Positions 37,701 through 47,762 of a stretch of 64,000 nt of DNA are shown here, piece after piece. Numbering within the stretch: position 1 is the first letter of the stretch; each line of letters opens with the position of its first letter. The notes beneath the pieces were generated by a model. That model did not search any database. It was not told the origin of the DNA and worked only from the letters and a program-made list of their open reading frames with translations. The DNA comes from Maylandia zebra (Eukaryota; Chordata; Actinopteri; Cichliformes; Cichlidae), in assembly GCF_041146795.1 (NCBI RefSeq), contig NC_135170.1:22562033-22626032 (forward strand). The letters run 5' to 3'. A program made the position numbers and the translations under genes.

Positions 37701-38193
37701 AAAACATTTCAGTTTTAGTAAAGAATTAACAAAAATGACACTACATATTATTACCGCCAGTACATTTTTAATATTCTGATAATTCTAACAACAGTTCACC
37801 TCCGAACACTCAAATAAAAATGTTGTTAAAAAACGTAATTACCTTTAACAGCTTGAGGTTCTTCTTGAATTTCACTCTTGGTCCAGCTTTTGGGATCAAA
37901 TTATCAATTTCTCGATCATCAAGGACACGCAGACTTTCTGCATCGATTTGTTCATCTGTAATTAAAAATAAAGTTGCAGAGATAAAGATTATTCTCAACT
38001 TGCTTTAGAAATTCTTGTTCAATGAGTGACAAAGCAATGGGCATAGTTATATGAGCTGTTTCACAGTTAACAGATCACATCAGGATCAATATCTGTACCG
38101 ATCATGGATTCACGTTAATACTTTACCTTTAAATTTCTCCACCCACTCACTTAGCCCCCATTCAGCCAGTTTGTTTCTTACGAAATCATCCAT
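28725..38193 (-). CDS. nuggc-like: Nuclear GTPase SLIP-GC-like gene, copy B, complete
   Basis: Complete 22-exon gene, start ATG at 38193, stop TAA at 28725-28727. Exons: 38127-38193, 37843-37955, 37035-37076, 36888-36926, 35937-35961, 35693-35779, 35307-35394, 34079-34295, 33739-33957, 32412-32618, 32144-32319, 31444-31537, 31274-31361, 31035-31156, 30616-30789, 30375-30529, 30129-30246, 29888-29996, 29656-29786, 29361-29442, 29103-29172, 28725-28794. They sum to 2493 nt with consistent phases, giving about 830 residues (human NUGGC is close to 800). Domains: SAM about 1-60; acidic micro-exon linker 61-87; bipartite basic NLS-like segment about 96-124; P-loop GKTGAGKSS at 172-180; DLPG at 351-354; TKSD at 416-419; long charged helical region from about 530. 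Known of the family: nuclear GTP hydrolysis by a dynamin-like GTPase. The residue after DLPGN is D here and G in copy A. Introns hold an L1 tail, a Penelope foldback and SINE pieces. Confidence 0.9.
32727..33345 (-). mobile_element. 5'-truncated L1 3' end in copy B intron
   Basis: The minus strand encodes the L1 ORF2 C-terminus: EGSLAHLFWHCPVFKAFW near 33300, then after a shift an AAKKLILLQW-like segment, followed by an AT-rich tail ending in an (AT)n tract at 32740-32760. Copy A has uninterrupted sequence at the matching site (about 3310), so the insertion came after the duplication or was specific to B. Confidence 0.75.
34686..34880. mobile_element. Palindromic Penelope-like 3'-end insertion
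   Basis: 34686-34761 and 34770-34845 are perfect 76-nt inverted repeats with an 8-nt loop, followed by a unique tail (TACGATGACCTGGATGACTG...). It is flanked by a 12-bp duplication AACTAAACAAAG (34675-34686 and 34881-34892). Copy A has a single copy of that site near 5744-5755. The arm text (GCTTGCAAAGAAAAGCGTCT) is, from memory, the 3' region of the same fish Penelope-like repeat represented at 23618. Confidence 0.8.
34950..35130 (+). repeat. tRNA/RTE-type SINE fragment in copy B intron
   Basis: Reads GGCAGCACGATGGCATGATG, then a variant of GTTGTCTCACACCACCATC, then CTCTCCAGGTACTCTGGC and CAGTCCAAAGACGTGCAG. This resembles a widespread fish SINE-like unit. It is the counterpart of 7475-7570 in copy A. 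Confidence 0.55.
37150..37630 (+). mobile_element. LINE ORF1 5' fragment (copy B intron)
   Basis: Untranslated leader then a reading frame ending [18 protein letters not shown], a coiled-coil-like N-terminus of a LINE ORF1. It stops at CCCCTTTAGCCC, where homology to the LINE in copy A continues. A 25-base stretch (start AGCAGTGTTTAATATTAACC) occurs both left of the block near 36945 and right of it near 37625, so a micro-exon-containing segment was duplicated around the insertion. Confidence 0.5.
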
Positions 38194-38335
38194 GACAAGG
38201 AAGTGAAACTGTAAGATAAACTGTGATGTTTAACCAGACAGTACTGCTTTACAGGTTAGACATTTGTGATCAACTTCTCCTTTAATGCATATATAAATCA
38301 GAGACACTGATATCAAATTCAGATTAAAAGTTCAC

Positions 38336-38960
38336 CTTTTGTTAGAAGTAACGCAGGAAAAGGCTGCTGAGGGAGATAATAATGGATTGGATTTATATAG
38401 CGCTTTTCAAAGAACCCAAGGCACTTTTCAATGCCACTATTCATTCACTCTCGCATTCACACACTGGTGGAGGCAAGCTACGGTTGTAGCCACAGCTGCC
38501 TTGGGGCAGACTGACAGAAGCGAGGCTGCCATATCGCGCCATCGGCCCCTCTGGCCAACACTAGTAGGTAAAGTGTCTTGCCCAAGGACACAACGACCAG
38601 GAGGGAGAGCCCGGGGATCGAACCGGCGACCTTCTGGTTACAGATACGCTTCCCAACCCCCTGAGCCACGGCCGCCCCGATGTGAAGTAAGCAGTGAGAC
38701 ACAGACAGAAAACAGGCGGGAAGAAAGCAAAAAGTCTGAAAACAGGTTAAAAACAAGTTAAAAACAAACTGGAACTGTGTGGCTCAGACTGCACAATTGC
38801 AGCTGCATCTATACATTTAATAGAAAGGTAAATCCAACATGAATAAAGCGGATGCAGGGTAAAGCAGAACTGAGAACAGAGAAGAGCAGGAAGAGGTGGT
38901 GTTTGTGCAGGCCAGATTGGAAGTGACTGAGAGAGAGGGGGGTAACAACCTCCCCAGACC
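38336..38960 (-). other. Probable 5' untranslated exon and promoter region of copy B, split by a SINE
   Basis: Homologous to the upstream region of copy A. The donor-like border is at 38336. A 300-bp tRNA-derived SINE (38379-38678) interrupts the exon-like segment right after sequence matching copy A 10012-10032; homology resumes at about 38690. If this segment is transcribed, copy B carries the SINE in its leader or has moved its start site. Exact ends are not resolvable from sequence alone. Confidence 0.4.
38379..38678 (-). mobile_element. tRNA-derived SINE
   Basis: On the minus strand it starts GGGGCGGCCGTGGCTCAGGG (tRNA-like A box) and has the B box GGTTCGATCCC (38614-38624). A 230-bp body ends in GCGCTATATAAATCCAATCC. 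Orientation is opposite to plus. It sits in the presumed 5' leader of copy B and is absent from copy A. Confidence 0.8.
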
Positions 38961-39224
38961 AATATAATCCAATAGTAACGTAGTAACTCTATACTGAGTC
39001 CTTCAATTACTTGACATTGTAATCCAACACAGCACAAATAGAGAATAAATGTAGTTTGGAAAGGAAGGCACTTTTGTGCTATTTTAATCACATAATCATA
39101 TGATTATGTGACAAAATAGCACAAAAGTGCTAAACTACATTTATTCTCTATTTGTGTTGGATTACAATGTCAAGTAATTGAAGGACTCAGTATAGCGTTA
39201 CTACCTTACTATTGGATTATATTG
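38960..39224. repeat. 265-bp foldback (palindromic) repeat
   Basis: The two halves are near-perfect inverted copies centred near 39095 (CATAATCATATGATTATG). The outer ends read CAATATAATCCAATAGTAA and its complement. The upstream block of copy A holds only one arm (12118-12185). It resembles an Angel-like foldback MITE; no coding. Confidence 0.8.
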
Positions 39225-40054
39225 ACACGACCCAAAGAAGTGCAACTTCCTGCCTGGATGTGCCAATCCTCTGCTCTCTCATTACTCTCAAGATCAGTAT
39301 TAGAAATTTGCATTGTCTCGGAGTAGAATAATTAGTTAAGTATATTAAGTGATTATTATTATTTAATACATCCTTTGCTTTGCTCCTGCTAAATAGCTTT
39401 AATAAAATATTCTGCATTCAAAAAGTCTAAAGTAAAGATCACAGAAAAAGTGGTTGTATGCATGGGCGTGAATGGGGCAAGTTGTCTAAAGCCCAACTTA
39501 AGATGGGCAGCAACAGTACCTCAACTGAACATAATGTCACTGGAAACAGAATAATAAAATATTTCTGACAAAATACTTATAGACGGAGTCTGAGTTTGAT
39601 AGAAAAATACACACAGTTTAAAAACCAAATATAAACAGTTCGGCTAATATGACACTTTTGGTTCAATCCTTTTTTTTCCCCTTCAGTTCTAAGACCTCCA
39701 CCCATTTTGTGGATGAAAGAGTTATTTTAGCCACAGAACATCTGATATGATTTTCTTGGCTGTGCGGAACAATCAGTTTCAGCTTATACTGTTTATTCTT
39801 GTGCTCTGTGTGCAGCTGGGTTTGCTAGTTCACAGACTTTATAGAGCGCATTGGATCATGACAAGAGGAATGCAATGTACACTTTATCTCTTACACCCTA
39901 AACCTCCCCACCCCCAACTTCCTGGCGCATCCCACAGCCCTGGAGAATGTACGTTCCAAAATGTTTGCATTGGACTGCAGAACAATGTTGTAGTACTCAT
40001 GTTTTTAGTAGATTTTCTGTTTCACAGTCAGTAGATCACATCCGTATCAATATC

Positions 40055-40113
40055 TTCAAATCTCTCCAGCCACTTACTTAGGCCCAGTTTTTTTTCTCCA
40101 CAAAATCATCCAT
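40055..40113 (-). pseudogene. NUGGC-like pseudogene D, first coding exon relic
   Basis: Begins MDDFVEKK, like the SAM start of copies A and B, but a short frame change in an A/T-rich run gives a stop within about ten codons. A residual GLSKWLERFE segment is visible in another frame. The splice donor has become ATATTG. A copy of the 5' untranslated exon donor lies upstream at about 40267, and homology to the other promoters continues to about 40.7 kb. No further coding exons of this copy were found to the left. Confidence 0.7.
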
Positions 40114-41428
40114 AAGCAAGAAACTAAAAGAAACTGTAATATTTCATCAGACAGTACTGCTTGACAAATTAGACTTTGTAATCAACTGGTCCTTAAATTC
40201 ATTGACTCTAATTCTATATTCAGATAAACTTTTATTGAATTCAAATTAAAAGTTTAAACTACTTACCTTTGGTTTAAAGTAATGCAGAAAAAGACAGTTG
40301 ACAATAAAATAAATAAATGAACAAAAAGTTAAAAATAAAAATAAAAAACAAAATGCAGGGAGGCACACACTGGAACAGGGTGAAAAAAAAATCTAGCAAA
40401 AAGCAAAAGTCCAAAAACAAAACTGAGACTCGGTTTTGCAAAAAGTGTAGTTCACTGTTTGGCAAGTGAAAGTGGATCTCTACATATAATACAACGCTAA
40501 ATCTAGACAGAGTAAAGTGGGTGTGCAGGGAAAAGCAGAACTCAGAAAACAAAAAACAGGATAGGGAAGACGCAGAAGTGGTGTTGATGCATGTAGAAAG
40601 CGGTTTTGTTTGGTGACAAACAAATCGAATGGATTAAAGTTTACAGATTAAAAACAAAAGACAAGAAATAAAGAACACTGTGTTATATAAGTATTTAACA
40701 CAAATTAGTGATAAAATCGCACAATTATGTCCCGTTTTCTAAGCTTCATTCCGTACTAACAAACAGAGGCGTCATAAGGATGAGAAAAGTGATAACATGA
40801 GCGCTAGAAAAATAGTAAACCGTCAATTACTTTTACTTTTGAAAATATTAACATATTACAATAAAGGGATGTTTGTTTCATAAGGTATTTGACCTTACCA
40901 CTCCTCTCTTCTAGAATTAATGTCGTTTTGTCATTGCCAACAAATAATGAAATCTAGTCAGCGTCTGACATCGCCTCCCCTCCTTATTTCATGATTTGGT
41001 TCGGTCCAGTGCGCCAGGCTGAGCGCCAGAGCACTAACAGATCCGGTTCATAAGAGAGAGAGAGACAGATGGAAATAATAAGAAGATAACGAAGTCCATA
41101 TGAAAGAAACTGCTCGAAATTCCTGGTATTTGTAATGTGTTGTATTGTGGCGGGGAAAGAAACAAAAACAAACAAAGCCAAACAAAGGAAAGCCAAACAA
41201 TAATGGTTATAAAATAAAATCCCTGTAGGAGTAAGAAGCAGCTCTGGAAGAAGCATAAGCTTTTCTAATCCCACCCCCTTTCCACCACTACTAATAATCA
41301 ACACGTTTTCTTCCTATTTATCCATCAGAAATTCTTCCTTACAATTTGTTACATGTGTTTGCTTTTATAACCCTAACACGTCAAAACATATACAAATTTA
41401 CAGATATATAAAGTTATATAAACATACT

Positions 41429-41430
41429 TG

Positions 41431-41493
<63 letters not shown>
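41429..41493. repeat. Composite (TGCG)n-(CA)n microsatellite
   Basis: About eight TGCG units at 41429-41460 directly followed by about fifteen CA units. A second mixed CA/GCAC tract is at 42063-42108, inside the neighbouring LTR-like repeat. Confidence 0.9.
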
Positions 41494-41497
<4 letters not shown>

Positions 41498-41738
41498 TGT
41501 TTTTTTACTGCTTGTTAGACTGAGTCGTGCTGGGACATTGCTTCCGTTCTTCACTTCAGTCCACAATTTCACTCCACACACAGAAATGCAAAAGCTTTTT
41601 ACTATTGTATGGATACTGGGGTATATTAAATTTAATCCCCCCAAATTGCATGCCCCTTCTCTTTAAGAAAACAATTTTAGAATTTTTTTTATTTTAACAG
41701 TGGATGACTCGACCACCTGTCCCAGATTATGTCATCAG

Positions 41739-42201
41739 TGTCACGGTCTGCTCCGTGCCTCTGCTCCTTGGTATTCGTGTAACCCGTGCTTGCTGTCCTC
41801 TCCTTCCACAATCCTCCTGGGAAAATACCAGAGGCAAATACACCACACTGCGACAAACTCACACTCACTGACTTCTAGCTGGGAAACTGACGGGAAGTCT
41901 CACGAAACAAGCGTCGGAGAGAGCTCCACAACACACCTAAGTAGCTCCCCCGACGAGGCTTGATCAGCTGCAGGTGTGCGTAATGAGCTCCCTCAGGTGT
42001 GGCCAGCATCCAGTCTGAACACACCTGCCGGGCCTGATGATGCCTGTAGACCGGTGCTCTGTACACACACACACACACACGCACGCACACACACACGCAC
42101 GCACACACAAACCAGGAAAACGAGCGACAGCAGCACCAAAAATACACATGTCCATAACTTATTTAATAACCTTGGGTCCCTCAGACCCAGGTCCGTGACA
42201 T
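41739..42201 (-). mobile_element. LTR-like element with TGTCACGG...CCGTGACA ends
   Basis: Ends are TGTCACGGTCTG and GGTCCGTGACA, with a small hairpin CTTGGGTCCCTCAGACCCAG at the right. Size and inverted TGTCACGG termini resemble solo LTRs of fish Gypsy elements. No 4-6 bp target duplication was found, so a short TIR element is an alternative. Confidence 0.45.
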
Positions 42202-42439
42202 AGGTTTAACACACGTGATGGTGGCCCAGAGTCTTTCTTCTCTGGATTGGTGAACTATGCAAAACCTGGCTCCATTAACTCATGTATGTGCCTTACCTTT
42301 TTCCCTCGCAACTATATATATTACCCTGGTAATTCTTGTCACTGTAAATAAAGGCACTAAACCTTAACCATTCTGCCATTGAGTCCACTCCGTCCAGTGT
42401 TCTTGACATCTCTCGGCATTTAAAGTTTATCTCAATTAA

Positions 42440-42777
42440 TTATTTAGATGTTGCAAAAATATTGCTGCCTTTAAAACACAGATTAATATGAGGTTAAAAA
42501 AATAAGATGCGTGTCTCAGCTGGATCCATGTGAATAGCAAAAGCAGAGGATGAAATTCAGTTATACAGGAACTTGTCACTGTTTGCATTGGCATTGTTCT
42601 ATAACAAAATTTAAAGGACACTAAAATACAAGTTTTATAATCAACAAACTTAAATGCAGTCATGTTTTCAACCAGCAGACTGATGAAGAATAGATTATAA
42701 CTCCATTGTTTTTAGTAAACACCTGTGATCCTATGAGACAAATCTTTTGCATAATTATGTCCCAGTCACACAGACTT
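42440..42777 (-). pseudogene. NUGGC-like pseudogene C, left part (intron and a decayed micro-exon)
   Basis: Sequence collinear with copy B about 35875-36120 and copy A about 8500-8740, including the intron stretch around the short VLPSTSDTG exon. In this copy the exon (about 42509-42550) has lost its donor (CTGAG where A and B have GTGAG) and its coding sequence has diverged. The downstream NLS, SAM-linker and GTPase exons are absent. An LTR-like repeat begins about 240 bases further left. This is the half of pseudogene C left of the giant element. Confidence 0.65.
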
Positions 42778-42784
42778 GATTGAT

Positions 42785-43743
42785 CAACACGTTCTCACTC
42801 CCAACTCGTCAAACGTGTGACGCATGGTCAGGCTCCCTCTGCTGCACTTATGGACGCGCAGGGTACCCCTCTCGCGTCGGGAATTGACGTGAAGGGTCCT
42901 CCGATTGAAGAGATTGCCGCGGAAGTGCCTTTTGTCGGTATATTTAGACATTTTCCAAATCACATTGTAGTGACATATACAGAACACAATAAATTATATA
43001 ATGTAAACAACTACCTGAAAAACAGGTAGAATAATACTTTTGTATGGTTTATTGCATTTACGGAGGGAGTGATGTATGCTGGGTAATGGCACAGCTAGCT
43101 ACTGGGTGACTTTATTCACCCGCTTCGGCTGTTATCAGTCCATACAATGGGCGTCATTAGCACAAACCAGTCCCATAGATATGGGCCATCTCCTGCTAGA
43201 TTGTTCAGAAGGTTGTTCTCATCCATCCAGATGGAGGATCACTAACAGGAGCGTGGAAGACTCCAGAATCCACTCTGGCTGGAATCCGGTGGATATGCAG
43301 TGTGTACAGGTAAGACCGTTTAAACGGACAGCATTTATAGAATGACTATTAAAAGTCAGCGAGTGTCAGTAATGTTAATGTGGTTATGTTAGTAATACAC
43401 CGAGTGCTAATATAACAGCTTTAAGATGCATTTGTAGATGTTATTACGTGTTTTACCGTCTTTATGGTGCTAGCTTAAAGTTACGGTGTAAACGTTAGCT
43501 TATATTGGAGTAAAGCTGTTACTGGTTAAACGATGTTAGCACAGAAATATTAGCTTCTGTCATGACTGATGAAGTTACTAGTTAATAAAGTTTCCAGTAA
43601 AGTGTTTAATCGCAGCCACAGATTGACAGCAAATATCTCGATTAGCTTCAGTGCATCTGTAATAAATATGTGCAAGTTTCAGTGCTTCGTTTAAACTGTA
43701 TGATACTTATACTGACCCAGGGTCAGTGTAAAATACAATCCTA
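42785..43743 (+). repeat. Left terminal inverted repeat, outer part
   Basis: 959 bp matching the complement of 57197-58155 with only scattered single-base differences (for example GACATATAC against GACGTATAC). The rest of the arm, 47518-47762, continues after the nested element. Confidence 0.9.
43076..43309 (+). other. Inward exon-like segment in left arm
   Basis: Open frame from ATG 43076 (MLGNGTASYWVTLF...) to a consensus donor ACAG|GTAAGA at 43310. The identical arrangement occurs on the minus strand at 57630-57864. It may be an untranslated or coding first exon supplied by the repeat. No protein similarity recognised. Confidence 0.35.
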
Positions 43744-46700
43744 CACTGTAAAAACTGTGACTAGAGGTTACTTAAAAAAGTTATGGCAACAAAGTGACAC
43801 TTGAAATAATTAAGTAGATTTTAATTTCAAAAGATTTATGTAAAATGTAGAGAAAATGTTAATTAAATTCAAATAGAAAACAAAAGTAGATATTAATAGA
43901 ATTAAACTGTAAATATGTGTTGGATTTAGGGTCAAAATCTCAAACTGAAGGTTGAAATTGCCCAACTTTACCAAAAAAAATAATTGATATGAAATAAGTC
44001 TCTGAGAAAAATTACTTTGAATTTACTAACTATCTGGCAAAGGTTTAGTAAAAAACTTCCTAAAATATCCATTACAAAGAAATGAAATCTTCTTGTTTTT
44101 TCAGTAAAACTCAAATTGGATTCAATAATTTTCCAAATAAACCTTAAAAATAATGACTGAATAATAAGAGAAAATGAAATGAATTTTACTTATTTTCTGA
44201 GTAAAATGAATCAATTTCACAAAGAAAACATCAAAACAGTAATTTGTTTTATTGTGGAAAATAAAACACAGTAATTTATAATATAACATTTTTCTGCTCG
44301 TATACACTGAATTCTCATCAACAATCTCCTGATCTCCTAAATACATTCCTCTGCTGTAAATTTGTTTTAGTGTCATAAACAGTTTATCACACAGCTTTGT
44401 GTACAGAGCAACAGCAACATAAACTGCATGAATGTAAACCAGTTTTGTAAAAAAGAAATTAATCTTTAGACTGTAATATCAACATGAACCTGAAATTTGA
44501 ATATCCTTTACCGTTTCCTTTATCTCTGTTACTTATTTATGATTGACAAACAAAAACTTTAGTTTGTCAATCTTTTGTTAAATTGAATCACTCAATATAA
44601 CTGTAGAACAAAGGTTTTTCACTCATGTACATGGAATATCAATAATGTAAATCAACCTTTTATCCCAATTTGGATGTTTAACCTGAGAAAATCTAAGACA
44701 CATGTAAGAGGAAGTAACATTTCTACAGCTACAGGACTGCACTTCTGTTAAATTTTAAAGTTGTTTTAAACCAATGTTTTATAGTAACATACACTATAAA
44801 CAAAGAAAAGCTTCACTAGTGATTCCTCCAATTTGCTGCCTTTCAAACAGAATATTCCTAAGAAACTTGTAGGTAATAAAAAACAAAATTAAAATGAAGA
44901 GCACAAATACAGCCTGACACATTGCAGGTCATTTGGGTAAGATATGAATAAGATGAAATTAACTTAAAAACTGAAAAGATAGCTGCATCTAACAAAGACA
45001 AACCAAAGGTTTTCAGTGAGCTTACTTCCCTTTCATTCTTTCAGAGTCCTCGTTTAAGCCAATAACTTGTTCTTGAGGCTGTTCACTTTTGGTGAGAGCT
45101 TAGCACAATCCAGTTCAAGGAAAAGTTTCTGGAATACTTCCAAGGTGTATTTTAGCTCTTTGGGATAGGCAAGATCGACTGCATATGTCAATCCAACCAG
45201 CATTGCGCATGCTCTTGGAAAATTGCCCAGAGCAGGCATAACTCTCACACCCTCCAGCACAATGCCAATGTCATCCTCCTCAGATCCAACAGCCTTGATT
45301 TTGTAGATTTTCATCCTCTGTTCAGAAAGATCTTGTGACACACCATCCTCATCAGCATCCTGAAACAACAAACACATGGGTTTTCTGACTGTAGTTGCAC
45401 ACATGAAATATTTCCTGGACACATCCTGTAGCTGAATGACAAATAAAACATGATAATGCCTCAAATTATTTGAAACTTGACAAACACATATGAATAACAA
45501 AAACAGAATAATGTTTCTACTTCAACACTTACACTGTACTCTTTGATCAGTTGATCAATGGACTCCCCAAGGTACACCATCAAGCACTGAATAACCAGAT
45601 TTCTGGTTATGTTATTGCTAGGATTGCTTGGTGACTGAAAATGAGCAAGAATTCCAAAAATTACCATCAGATAAGTGACCATTTATTAAGACAAAACTGT
45701 GAGAATTGGCAGTATTAAAAAAAACTGTTAAATATCAAATTATCATCACATGGAGCATTATGTGCGATAATTAGCTGATGTTAATGCACATGCCTGGGTG
45801 CTGACAGTCAACACAAAGGTATTGTCAACATGCTTGACAGGTTCAATCTTTAAATGTGTCGTTTTAGTAAATTACATTAATTTAGTCATTTAGTTTTTTT
45901 ATCTAATTTAGTTTATGTTCGTCAGAAAGGGTTTTTCCTTCTTGGGACAAAACAAAAACCCAGCAATACCTGTACTTGTGTTTTTTTGTTTGTTTTTTGT
46001 TTGTTTTTTTTTACTAAGAATAGACATGTATTTAAAATACAATTAAAACATGAAACCCATTATTGTGTTGTTAATTATATCAGTGACGTCCTGGCGTCCT
46101 CTTGCACTGACAAAAACATGCAAACAAATTAGTGGAGCTGTGCACCATGCAAATGAAATTTGACAAAAAAATTCTTTAAATAAAATTCCAAGCTGAAATG
46201 TCTGTGGAAAATACCTTGGCTATGATAGCCTGCAACTTCAATCCCATGCTGATCAGGTGAATTTAAGTTGAGGGATCTTCCATTACCTGAAAGGAAAGCA
46301 ACATTATCATTTTTGACGTTTAGTCAGCTGTGTAAAAACCAAGGAGGAACCCACCCGGGGGATTAATAAAGTTTTATTTTATCTAATCTAATAACTTTAA
46401 TCTCAGCCAAACCGATTTACTCACGAACAAATAAAACACTGAAAAAAACCAAACAATAACATTTTTAGGTTGTCTAAGTGACTTATACATTACGTTTAAA
46501 CTGAGTAGCGAAACCCCGCGGTGATCTGAAAATGATGTGCCGGGAGTTGTGCCGTTCTCAGCGGCTTCAGTGACCCTCGAGCTCCCGGCTTGCTATCGAG
46601 CTGGTGGGTAGCAGATGCTCCGAAAACGTCGAAGCACTTTTGCAAACATGCGATATCTTGATAAACCGAGCAGATATTTGATGTTTACACAGCTACTTTC

Positions 46701-47517
46701 GCGCCTGAAAATATGTTAAAAGTTTATTTTGTGACCCAGAAAGATTACTAAGAGTAATTTTAAAACTTAGTAGCGGCCGCCATTATTGGAAACTGGAGTT
46801 CGAAAAACTGACTGTGGCTGACAAAATCACTCACAACTGACCGCAAAACCTTTTCATGAACTTTTAAACGTGGATGAAAGACGTTAAAACTCATCGGAAT
46901 ATACCGTTGATATTTTTTAATACGGTAAAACATGTGGTTAGTTAAAGCTGTTCAGTAACACAGTCGTGAAGGCTTGGAAAGTGACCTTGTGCTAGCAGTC
47001 CACTAACTGCCATTTGTGTAAAAATACGATACTATCATTACAGTGATGATTATTAAAAAAATTTCGACGTATCATACTGTTTAAAACCTTTACTCAAAAC
47101 CGATATACGTTATTGTTTAAACCGTGTCTTATATTTGAACAAATTAAGAAGTCTTACCTCTGACAAAATGGAGACGTCCACTCATGAAGCGCGTGTGTCC
47201 TGCACGTGGCACAAAGGATTATGGGCGGAAGTGTTCAATGATTAAAATGAAAATGCTTTCATCAGTTAAATCTATTAGATTTCTTAAATTTTTTTAGTAC
47301 TCAAACATTTTTTTTTAAATCTACTCAACAAACCATTGCTGAATTTACCCCAAACAAAACTGTGTAAATTTAAATAACTGAACATCTCAAAATTGTTGAA
47401 TTTTGCTTAGATTTGATTAAAACTACTCATACACGTTTTTACTGAGTAATAATTACTATTACTCTCCTATTAGATTCTAATTAACCCCAATCACAGTTTT
47501 TACAGTGTAGCTGTGTG
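43744..47517 (-). mobile_element. 3.77-kb TA-flanked DNA transposon nested in the left arm
   Basis: Terminal inverted repeats CACTGTAAAAACTGTGA (perfect 17 bp), flanked by TA (43742-43743, 47518-47519). The right arm of the giant element retains the empty site (CCTAGCTG). It carries minus-strand gene-like exons (45054-45634) and, at 47158-47215, a GC-rich exon-like start with donor GAG|GTAAGA. No transposase recognised. The family is not assigned. Confidence 0.85.
45054..45634 (-). CDS. Last two exons of an abundant uncharacterised teleost family, carried by the nested transposon
   Basis: Exon 45533-45634 (SPSNPSNNITRNLVIQ... to KEYS, donor AGT|GTAAGT) joins exon 45054-45359 (DADEDGVSQDLSEQRMKIY ... 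stop) in frame, 136 residues. The pattern of an acidic stretch, then DDIGIVLEGV, a hydrophobic ACAMLVGLTYAVDLAYPKEL, then LSPKVNSLKNKLL matches, from memory, the C-terminus of a repetitive fish family often named sterile alpha motif domain-containing protein 3-like. Upstream, 46214-46281 may be one further exon (SPDQHGIEVAGYHSQ). The large central part of the family protein is missing, so this is a fragment. Whether it is expressed is unknown. Confidence 0.6.
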
Positions 47518-47762
47518 AACAAAGCCTGGCTCCTTTAATCCTGCATGACAAACCTCAGGATGCAGGTTATTATTACTCTTTCCTGCTGGCACACCTGTCA
47601 CACCTGAGAGTCAGCTAGAAACGTACAGTGACGTGGACATCATGCAAAGACTGCCAGACTCTGTAATACTGCAAATGATCAGTGACTCAAGTTAACACTA
47701 AACTTTAAACGGCACCTCTGTGTCTCTGTGTGCTGAACATCTAGGATTGAGTCAGGCTGCAT
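47518..47762 (+). repeat. Left terminal inverted repeat, inner part
   Basis: Matches the complement of 56943-57198. Homology between the arms ends at GTCAGGCTGCAT. The part was separated from the outer arm by the TA-flanked insertion. Confidence 0.9.

Noticed and set aside
41430-41666. Frame starting MRACVRACVRAYTH
   Set aside because: Product of the (TGCG)n-(CA)n tract.
42817-43029. A 70-codon frame identical at 57911-58123
   Set aside because: The perfect match reflects the inverted repeat arms, not coding constraint; no known domain and no splice or initiation support.
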